Shown here: positions 54,614-64,000 of the stretch, piece after piece
How the letters are laid out: each line of letters opens with the position of its first letter
How positions within the stretch are numbered: position 1 is the stretch's first letter
From: Pristionchus mayeri
Taxonomy: Eukaryota; Nematoda; Chromadorea; Rhabditida; Neodiplogasteridae
Direction of reading: 5' to 3'
Assembly: GCA_036245805.1 (NCBI GenBank)
Contig: BTRK01000001.1
Location: forward strand, 26,109,087-26,173,086
Length of the DNA stretch: 64,000 bases
Program-made: the position numbers and the translations under genes
The notes under the pieces: generated by a model
Database searches by the model: none
Told to the model about the DNA's origin: nothing
What the model saw: only the letters and a program-made list of their open reading frames with translations

Positions 54614-57600
54614 CTGCAGTGCATTCCTTGCATTGGTAGCGATTTCTCCGTAGACATCACTGCAAGCAACACTTCCATCACTCTCATCCCTCTCTCTCTC
54701 TTTACTTGGCATCAATCAGCGGCATTTCGATCATTCTCCTCGTCAAATCCAACTGTACTGCATTGAATTTGTCGATATCACCCGAAGTGATTGCCTAAAC
54801 ATCAACTTCTCCTATTTCTCTTTGTAAATCTCCCACAGCAGATGACGTCATCTTCGCTCGCATACTTCCAACTTCCATTCGATAGATACTCAACGCGAGC
54901 TCCAGATTGCCGATTGCTGTCTAAATTCAGAAATTTCGATAGGAACAACACGGAATCGGCACTTGGATAATTGCCCTCCTCCCTTCCTCCTCTACCTCAT
55001 TTTCTAAACATCTTTCCCTAATTTTCGGTCGCACAAATGCTCTATGATGGATGGGATGAGAAATGATAGGGAGGAAAAGGGGGGGGGGGAGGGGGCCAAC
55101 TGTCCAAGAAGTGCCAGGAAATCTTGCCATTTGCTGTGCGATAATCTGTTTGTTGGCAGTGTTCGCTCTGTTGAGAGCCCTCACGAACTCGGCCCTTCTC
55201 ACGTCGACCTGGTCCACTTTCTTCCCCAGACTTCCGAACTCAATCTTGAGCAAAATTAAAGAAGGAGTGTCAGCAAAGCTAAATTTTTGACGCTGTCATA
55301 ACCATGACCTAGACTAGGCAAAGGTCAATCGCATAGCTTAGTGGTAAAGAAGTCGCCGCGTAATCGGAAGGTTGCGGGTTCGAATCCCACCAGTTTTTGA
55401 AAAATCTTCTAGATATTTGAATTCCCGCACGTCCCTTCCCTTCAAGCCCTCCTTGGCATTCCGCCAACTGATGATAACTCGGTTCAAAATAGAGATATGC
55501 ATTTGAAACTTTCAGAATCTCTTATGGTTGTACAAAGGTCGGTCATGGTTATGACAACTTCAAAATTTCAACTTTGATGATAGTCCTTCTTTAAGAAAAA
55601 TAAATATGAAATTATATCAAACCGATGCGGGTACGAAGTCGAAGCTGTTTATAGCCAGTTGTGCCTGTGATAATGGAAATTGGATTCACTGGTATTATAA
55701 ATCTAGCACAAATTTAGACGAGATGCTTTCATTGCTACCATCTCAGCACCAACTATGCATCTAGAATGTCCGAGCAGGGTATGAAACCCGACCAGTGTGT
55801 CATAAAAGTGAATTAGTAATCTGCCTTCTCCACAGCGTTGTGATGCAGTGCGCGAGTCTCGGATAGCGAATCCCTCAGGGAATTCGACAACTCGACGATC
55901 GTAGCGTTCTCTGAAACAACGCCATTATCTCATGCCTTGGAAAAAGTCAAGGAGAAGAGGAAATATTTTAAATTCTCGCAATTTCATATCTCGGCTCCCA
56001 GTAGAACTAGAGACTTGAAATTCGGAATATGGGGAGTAAAATCGTTTTACACCCCAAAAACGAAATATCAAGTCGCTAGCTCTACTGGGAGCCGAGATAC
56101 AAAATTGCGGGAATTTAAATATTTCTTCTAATCCTTGACTTTTTCCATAGCATCAGATTGAATAAAGAAGGACCTCTAGCATTTGCTTGTGTAATTGTCA
56201 TGTTGATAGCTGCAGCTGCAAATCCTTTAATCAGTCCCGTCTCTCTGTCGTACATCTCCTGGACTCGATAATCTCAATTCTGAAAAACAAATCGATCGTA
56301 CTTGGCCGCGTTCTCCTTCTGATCTCTCAATCGCGCATCGTTCACTTCATTCATTTCCATTCTCTGTTTCTCCGCCTGTTCCAGCATCAATTTGCTGCAC
56401 TCTTGCACCTGGAATCTATTTGTTGCGATCGGATATTTCCCCTTTTTACCGTTTCAAGTTGTTCCTCATTGAGTCTCTTCACTTCCGCTTGCATTTCGGC
56501 AAATTTCTCCTGATGTTGATGCTAAAAATAAATTTAAAAAGGTATAAATTTAATTATTTAAACCGTCGCTTCTCTAATTTGAGCCAGATTCTCTTCACGA
56601 ATTCTCTTCATCTCTTCCTCCTTTTCCTGAAAGACGTTACGTCATTTATTATACAAATAAACAGCCAGAAAAATTGACAATGAAAATGACAGTGAAATTA
56701 TTTAGCACGACTCCTCTCCCCACGCATGGTTTTTTAAAAGTATTTTACTTGCAGAGGATGTAAACACTTACACTACTGGATACACTACTCTTCACAAAAA
56801 ATGGTTGAGAGATGAGGGAGGGGGTGTTCCCATGAGTACTTACTTTTCTTGCTTCAGTAAATTCCGCTCTCATTGCTTGTCTCTCCTCGATGGTTGCATT
56901 GGCCATTGACTAGAAGGAAATATGAAATTAGCTCGAGTATTACGTGGATATTTCAGATTCTGAACAATCTGACAACATGATGAAGCCCCATTCCCTCTAA
57001 TTATTTGGCGAGGACAGTGCTCCACCATCCCTCACCCTCTCCTTCTCCGTCTGCTCCTTCAGTGACTCCTGCAGTTGCTTCCTTTGCGCCTCATCCGTTG
57101 CTCTTGCAGTTGAATGCATAGACTCAATCTGAAAACGATGATTTTTCTTCGATTTCCATCTCCATTGTACCATTTCTCTGAATGATTTGTTGCTCTCCCT
57201 CAGATTATCCTGAGCATGTCGCATCTGCTCTTTTGTCGTCTCCATGATTAACTGAATTTACAGATTCAATTAATTAATTAATTAATTAATTAATTAATTA
57301 GGATTAAAGATCACCTTTCTGGTCTTATGATCCCTTTGTTCCCTCTTTTCATTCGCTTCAGCAGCAACTTTCGCTGCTTCCACATTTGCATTCTGGGCAC
57401 CAGTCAGAATCTGAATTTATTTCTTCCATCTAAATGCATGATCATTTGGTATATTAAATGTATTTTTGCTGCACTTCAGAGTGCTACATTGTAATAGTTT
57501 ACTGTAAAAAAACGAACATTTCCGACGGTTTCGATGACTTTGATTCCGAGGGTCGCCGGAGTACTCGCGACATGGAAATAAAATCCATCCATTCATAATT

Positions 57601-60600
57601 TGGCTCCCAGTTTTTGAATAAACTTTGATCTTGATCGTTCAAGCTCGAGATGCTCATAATTTATTTTACAAAACTGACCTTGAGTACGGAATCCAGCTGT
57701 TCCATTGCGATTCTGTTTGGAAATTGAATAAATATTTGGAAGAAATATCAAGATATATTCGTGGATTGAACCAACGGGTAAAATATTTCACGAGAATCGA
57801 AAGGACACTTTATCATGGACACATTACTATTGTTGTGTTAGTACAAGTGAACTGCCATTTCTGAAATTTAATTTTTAAACCAACATATTCGAGTATGTTT
57901 ACCTTGCCAATTTATTCAGAAAAAGATCTCTTTCTTCCTCGATATTCTTCGCGATTTCTGAGTGTTTCTCCCTCTAAGATGAATAAGTTGATATTAGTTA
58001 AACAATCACACACCATCATCATCATTTCCTTCTCGTACTCCTCTCGGTCTTCTCGCGATTTCCTCTGCATATGTTCGATTTCTCGTCGTTTTTCGATCTC
58101 TTTGTCTTGACAATCCTTCTCTGCCTTTTCTCTTTTCGTTCTTTCAAGCTGCAAAGGAAAATATAATAGTACAACCAAAATTCGAATTCAGTGCTTGATT
58201 CAATTGCTAGAGCCGCGTACTCAATGGATATTTCGTACTTTCTGAACATATTAGGTTGGAACAAAAGTTTTGCACGATTTCGACCATGAAGTTTGAGCTC
58301 GCCTAAAATGCTTCACTTGAATCATCACGACCTGACTGGATAGCATATATTTGGGGAATACTTGTTCATTATATTCACATCTTCGAATCAAATCCCGCGT
58401 TCAGGGTGCGCGAGAAATTACGGTTTCGCTAAAAGTGAAATATTCACGATGCATACATATTTGTTTGTCATGCTCTTATTCTAACAGAACAAAGCTTTGT
58501 TTAATCACATATAGTGGAGTGACAAGCCCGTTGGTTGTACTTTCCGAAACTATATGGGATCTAGTGGTTGCTTCGATTTAGCAAGGTTTACAGACCATTA
58601 AATTCCAACATTCGCGAAGTAACGTTACTCAATTGATCACTGTTATTGCCTCGACAATCAATTATTCTGGCTTGATCTTAAGTGCTTATACATAAAGTAC
58701 ATTGGGGCTTTATAACATAAAGAAATTCTGGAGCATACTCTTTTCCACTCCTAGAAAATTTATATTTTCTGAAATTTTGAATCATAGTTATCACAGCCAA
58801 AATATTGAATTTCGGTGTACATTGTTCGAGTCGATCTCCTCAAAAGGAAGCTATCTCCTGAATCGGTCAAGCGAATAAGTGATAGAGTAAGAGTTGCTTG
58901 TTCAGTTAACCATATAAAGTCTAAGCTTCCTTGTATGCTGGAAACATGCCATTCATTGAACCATCAATTTCGACACCCCAATATCAGTATCTGAGTATGC
59001 AATTTTGCATTTTTTTAATAGAAGCATTGTATGTCCACATGAAAATAATTGTGAGCTTTCCATGGAAGGTATTTAAAGTTTAAATGAATTTGTGATCGAT
59101 AGACTTACGGCTATGGCTATGCACTGAAGACAACTAAGTCAGACCAAGCCCCTTTTTTCGCGAGATCAAAAATGACATAAGTTTCTGGAATGCCATTTGT
59201 GATGATCCCCATTTTCATGCAATTTTAAGATGTCTGTTCATCACACTTTCCAAATATACCTTGATATGTGCTCTATCACAGCTGTCCATAAAATGCAGAC
59301 CTCAAAATTAGGAAGTTCAGTTCTCAAATGTAGTAAATTTGACTTTAAAATGTGACCACAATATCGAATGATTTGGTTATTGCTAATGTGTGATAGAAAG
59401 AGCATGCAAGTACTCAACAAATATAGGTAGCGATATTAATTGATTTTGAAAATAAAGGGCAGGACATGACAGAGACGAAAATTTGAAAATCGTGCAAAAC
59501 TTTTGTTCCAACCTGATATTTACGATGTTTGGTAAAGAATCTTTGTTTATAAACCAATCATATTAACCAAAATATGTCCTAAAACATGTCACAACAGGTC
59601 CATCAACCAAGTTCAGTGAAAATCTATGACATTAAAAATTGTTAGTGCTCAGTGTTCTTACAGGAGACCCGTGATATTGAGGCCGTAACACGGTGCCCAT
59701 CTGGACTCAATGAATCCTTTACCTCTGAGTATTCTTCTGCCTTCCGCATTTGAGATTCAGTCTCTGTTCTGGCAAGTTTAGACAACTGTTCAGACGCCCT
59801 AAATCAATTTCCTGAAAAGAATAGGATGGACTAATGATCTCACCTTAGAAATTTTTCCCTCTCTTTCCTTTCCGAATCCAAACTCATTCTCAATAATTCG
59901 AGAGTAAATCCATAATTGTCGATACTTTTCACATGTGAATATGCTCTGGGTAGATCAAGCTTAAAATTAATTCTTTAGTGTAGAACGTTGATTTTTAAAC
60001 TTAAAAGTAAAAATTTCGCTAATTTAATTGAAGAAGGGCCAAATATCTTACATTTGCCGATTGAAGAATGCTAAATTCTTCCGATGTCAGTCGTCTGATT
60101 TCCTCAATAGTGCATTTTTATATCATTTAAATATTTATAAAATACATTCAGACTTCTCAACACGTGTTCTTCCACGTGATTGCACTTCACAATGGGCATT
60201 CGACTGAGAAGAGACCGGAGAAGGTCCAAGGGCGAGTTACACTGTGAATCTGAAGGAATGTAAGCAAAAAATGCCTACACAGGGTCATTTACTTTCAGCA
60301 TTCACAGCCATTTGGAAGACTAAAAGAGCGTGTTCCACATCGAGAAGTACTCTCTGGAACAGAATTTTAATTGGCAAATGATCTGCATCTGGACTTCAAA
60401 TTCTCTGATTATACAGATTCGGAGTTTGAAGTTGCTTCTTTAACTCCACTCTTGTTTTTCTGCACTCACATTCACTTCACTTCGCTCGTCGGGTGAAATG
60501 GATTTGCAATTGCAAAGAGAAGATATGAGACGATTAAGAGTCGAATCGAACTCTCGAGAAGCAGATCCGATTGCATTTTCATGCTCAATGAGGTCAGATC

Positions 60601-63600
60601 CCACCTAAACATCGATTCACTAGAAGAAGAAGACAAAGGCAGCAGTATTTTCATGAAAAAACCTACATTTCCCCTATTGACTACTGCCGCTTCCAACTTC
60701 GAAAAGGAACCAAGCAGCTCATTTTGTTGTTCGCGGATTTTCGCAGACTCTGAATAAAACATCATAACATGAGACTATATTTTTTGATAAGGATACCTTT
60801 TCCAATTTCATAATTAGTCATAGTCTCTACGAGAATACGAGATATCGTACGGAATAATCTCGAATCATTCTGCATTTTATTTTGAGAAAACTCTGCGACT
60901 TGTCTAAAAGTATGTGAGTAATGTCCCAAATAATATTCTGGATTGCCCACTTCTGCATCTCAAGCAATCGAGACAGTAGAACTTTCTGTTCTGAAGCAGC
61001 CGAATTCAGAGTATCTCGCAACACTCGAAAATGTTCCGATTCCTACAACGATTGTTCTTTTTCGGTATGAAAATTCTGAGTAACCTGCTCAAACAATCGA
61101 TCAGACGAATCTTGCAAATGAGCCTCCATCTTTCGAATTTGCTCAGCATTTTCACCAAGAATGTCGTTCCTATGCATTCGATGGTGCCATTCTGCAGACT
61201 CCAACAGCCTGTCTTTCCTCTAAATTTCCATAATTTTCAGACATCGAACGATCCAAATTATTTAAAAAGGATCAGATGAACTACACACTCTGAGTTCATC
61301 TTCGTAGCTTGATCTCATTCTCTCTCTCTTTCTAATCGGGACAAATCGTCGTTGGTCCTTCTGAAAATGAGGTTTCACAATACAAATGGATTCAGACGCA
61401 CTGATCGATTCTCATCTGTTCGATTCTCTGTCGGAGACTCCTCAATTCTGCATGAAGAGACTCCAGGGTTGAAGCATCCTCAAATTCAGGACTCATCAAA
61501 ACAAATCAAATTGCCACTCACCAGTTCTGTGCTACAAGATTGCATCTTTTATCGATGAATTCTAAACTGTAGATGATTACGTAAATGATAAACGAGCAAA
61601 TATAAAAAAGCGGACCAAACCGCTCGGCATCATTCACCACTATCAATCAAAGTATATTAGTTTATGCATCTATATTGAATCGGTTAGAAAAGATATGAAA
61701 AAATGGTAGAATTCAGATAGAGGAGTACGAGGCTAGAACGTAGTCTCTGTACGGGAGAGCACTGAAACAGAAGAGTGCGCACACATTACTTTTCGATTAG
61801 ATCATCTCACCAGCAGAGTATTTCTTGTTGAGGTCGTAGACAGTTGGAATTGAATCAACCGCATCTCCCAATTCCTTCATTTTATCTTCGAGATAGCGAA
61901 GTTCGAAGATTAATTCAAGACGTTCGACGTTCTCTCGATTTGTCTCAATCTCGTCAACGACCATTTTGATCTCTCTACGAACAAGAGTAGCGCAGCTGAG
62001 AATACGATCCAGAGAGCTCTCAAAATATCGGATATTTCCATAATATTTCCATAATAGATTTCAGCTTTTATGACAACATGAGGTGACTCACTCCTAAATC
62101 AATGAGAAAGTGCGCATCTGGCTGTTGTTGCTTCCAACTCTCGACTTGCTGATGCTCAGTAGACATTATCTCTTCCAGAGTATTCAGCGACATTCGAAGA
62201 GACTCCAGGTGGGCCTCAACACTCTTCTTATCATTAAGGTAATTGCCTTGATGAACCTCGAACTCAATAACCGATGGTGCAAAATCCGGATTTCGTAGTG
62301 GAATTGACTCCAAGTCCGAGAAGGCTTCTCTAACAGGATCGAATGCGCGCCTTGATAGAACACGGTTATGAGAATGGAGTCCTCCGAAACCTGAGTTGAT
62401 TGAATCGATCGTCCCATTGTCTCTCCGTCTCATTTGTCATCATTCCAGCACATCGATTTCTCATCAGTTCCACCTCAAAGACGGATTACTCTTCAAAATG
62501 GTTCAATTAGCTCACAAATGCATTTCTGATTCTATTCCACTGCATTCTCCTCTCTTCTTCCTTCTCCCTCCTCATTCGATTGATTTCTTCCATTCTTCGT
62601 TTCTCTTCCTTCAGAAGATCCTCCACTCTTGCAGCGTCTAAACAAAGTTTCGTTCGGAAGTAAAAAGAGGAAGGAATCGATAAATGTATCAAAAAGTGCT
62701 CACGTTCTTCTCTCATCCTTGCTAGTTCCTCTTCATTCCTCATTGCCTTCCCTTCAGCCTCTCTTCTCATCTGCGCTTCGGTCTCTTGATAGCTGTAAAA
62801 TTACTTGAATTTTCATAATCCATCTCCATCTCCTCACCCTCGAGTCTTCTCTCTCATATCCTTCTCTTCCTTCTCCCTCTTCACATTCCACTCTTTCTCG
62901 TAGCGAAGTCTGTTCTCTTCCCTCGCCTGCTCACGGATTCGATTCTCCTCCAATTCTAGTGCCTCTGAACATTTTTTAAATTTAAAAAAATCCAGTTTGA
63001 TTCTCACTTTTCCTCTCCAATTCGAGTCTCGATGCATTCATTGATTCCTCAACCTCTCTGACAAACTGAAAATTATAGTTTTAACAGAAACTCGTCAAAT
63101 TTTATCACCAATGCAGTTTCTTTCTTCTCCTCGACTGCTTTTCTCTCCAATTCCTTCACTGTCGCTTCTGCTCGAAGATTCAGTTCTTTCTGCGCCCTGA
63201 ATATGATCTAGAAAATGTTGTTTAACATGGAACGAACTCATTCTCAGCAGCGAGTTCTCGCATCATAACTTCGGTCGTCCGAGCTGCATCTGCTGCAGCT
63301 GCAGCAACCGCTGTCGTGAGAGTAGCGGTCGCAGCCTGATTGCGAGAGAGGTCTACAGTGTTGGAAGTGATAGTCTCGATCTTACTCGATTATTGAGCTG
63401 CAGGTGCTGCATACATCGGAGACGATCCTCCCCTGAAATAAATGAATGCAAAAACATTTCAAGGCAATAGCTTACTATTTCTATCCTCCATTTCCAACTC
63501 GCGTTTCCTTATTTCGCGATCGCGAATCTCGTCTTCCATTCTTCTGAAAAAGCACATTTATACAAGCATTTATTAATGTTCACCTCATTCGTTCTTGGTG

Positions 63601-64000
63601 TTCCCTTTCCTCTCTCATTTTGTGAAGTTCCATTTCCGACTTCAGCCTCAGCTCTTCATGCTGCCTAAAAATATTGAATGTTCGATGGTAAATTTCAAAA
63701 TGAAAAAAATGAGATAGGTAAGAATACATTTCTTTTATTGGAACAAACCTCGCAAACATCTCTACCTGTAGTTTCAACTGTTTGTCCAGATCTTCTTTCG
63801 CTCTAAAATAAGTCCATAGGAAAAATTGGATGGAGATTGACACAGAGAATGCACGACTACCTTCTTGCCCTCTCTTCATCAGCTTTTCTTCTCTCAATTT
63901 CCTTCTCTTCCTCCTCCCGTCTTCTCTTTTCCTCATCGACTTTTCTACAGTTCTCAATACAGGATTGAAGCGGTATTGTAAAAAAACCTTTTCTCATCGT
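54614..64000 (-). CDS. Long coiled-coil protein, 5'-partial
   Basis: A minus-strand gene entering from the right edge, with many short exons almost all rich in Glu, Arg, Lys and Gln in heptad-like order. Examples: RRKADEERARR (63865-63950), QLKLQVEMFAR (63748-63802), LRLKSEMELHKMREEREHQE (63589-63662), RELEMEDRN (63478-63545), EENRIREQAREENRLRYEKE (62836-62965), EAQMRREAEGKAMRNEEELA (62704-62792), EEKRRMEEINRMRREKEEER (62519-62640), HLESLRMSLNTLEEIM (about 62100-62220), RREIKMVVDEIETNRENVER (61810-62035), TKREKAEKDCQDKEIEKRRE (58010-58150), EKFAEMQAEVKRLNEEQLET (56450-56520), SLGKKVDQVDVRRAEFVRAL (55095-55250) and DVYGEIATNARNALQ (54614-54660). It probably forms a rod or scaffold. I cannot identify the family. 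It may be two genes; nothing inside forces a boundary. The C-terminus is not settled. Confidence 0.6.
55260..55590. mobile_element. TTAA-flanked MITE carrying a tRNA-like sequence
   Basis: The ends AGAAGGAGTGTCAGCAAAGC (left) and the imperfect complement at the right (CTTTGATGATAGTCCTTCT) form TIRs of about 50 bp that end in TTGTCATAACCATGACC-like sequence. TTAA flanks both ends (55256-55259 and 55591-55594). It is a second piggyBac-type MITE, with the same terminal AG-AGGAG pattern as 2744-2983. Inside (55328-55398) are A-box-like TAGCTTAGTGGTAAAG and B-box GGGTTCGAATCCC. Confidence 0.72.
55939..56146. mobile_element. 208-bp hairpin MITE in the coiled-coil gene
   Basis: GGAAAAAGTCAAGGAGAAG at the left mirrors TCCTTGACTTTTTCC at the right, and the arms pair further in (ATCTCGGCTCCCAGTAGA against TCTACTGGGAGCCGAGAT). 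Non-coding. Confidence 0.7.
57266..57300. repeat. (TTAA)n microsatellite
   Basis: About eight tandem TTAA/ATTA units in an intron of the coiled-coil gene. Confidence 0.9.
58251..59516. mobile_element. Decayed mariner in a coiled-coil gene intron
   Basis: The TIRs TTAGGTTGGAACAAAAGTTT and AAACTTTTGTTCCAACCTGA are flanked by TA (58249-58250, 59517-59518). The 1,266-bp length is typical for mariner, and the TTAGGTTG start fits mariner termini. No transposase frame survives. Confidence 0.75.

Noticed and set aside
55328..55398. Functional tRNA gene
   Set aside because: The T-arm is good, but acceptor ends do not pair and the anticodon arm is unclear. It lies inside a MITE.

Overview
This is a nuclear genomic window from a nematode. 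Genes are split by many short GT-AG introns. The largest gene is a nematode-type string of serine carboxypeptidase (S10) domains. A PAT/DIRS-type tyrosine-recombinase retrotransposon is also present, a class known from nematodes. I cannot name the species; the amount of foldback, MITE and YR-retrotransposon sequence would suit a Pristionchus-like diplogastrid, but that is a guess.

Layout. 1-3405 (+): 3' part of a single-domain S10 gene with a Ser/Thr-rich, probably GPI-anchored tail; it carries an in-frame TGA. 3406-4691: intergenic, with a decayed EF-hand-like gene fragment. 4692-23439 (-): one very large gene encoding a signal peptide, four consecutive S10 domains, each with an apparently intact Ser-Asp-His triad, and a Ser/Thr-rich GPI-like tail. 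The two genes meet tail to tail, and the (+) gene is an inverted copy of domain 4. Introns of the large gene hold several foldback and mariner-size elements. 23774-23845: tRNA-Gly(TCC). 24294-27889: four copies of a tiny two-exon gene for a 43-residue secreted peptide precursor, with a fifth, frameshifted copy at 53513-53721. I do not recognise this family, and it is my main candidate for something undescribed.

28559-42416 (+): a divergent importin-5/karyopherin-beta-like HEAT-repeat gene. One intron has swollen to over 8 kb with a hairpin MITE, a 65-bp minisatellite and a nest of transposons: a YR retrotransposon with split direct repeats (31385-36218), a foldback element with an 8-bp target duplication (36445-37192), and a flanking inverted repeat. 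The importin reading frame appears to lose its C-terminal part and is followed, across an intron holding a mariner (42519-45045) that itself contains a 1.3-kb foldback element, by exons of a TMEM129-type cysteine-rich RING protein (45066-45722). 46254-48262 (-): a C2H2 zinc-finger gene. 48263-50843: low-complexity DNA, a tRNA-derived SINE and a tRNA-Glu relic. 50844-53225 (+): a multi-exon helical protein of unknown function with a peculiar GATC-rich motif in its introns. 54614-64000 (-): a long coiled-coil gene that continues past the right edge.

Functionally, the S10 polyprotein and the small peptides both look secreted or surface-bound. The other genes are housekeeping-like (nuclear import, ER-type ubiquitin ligase, transcription factor, coiled coil) and show no operon relationship. 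Exon models come from splice motifs, reading frame and paralogue comparison by eye; none was confirmed by transcript data.
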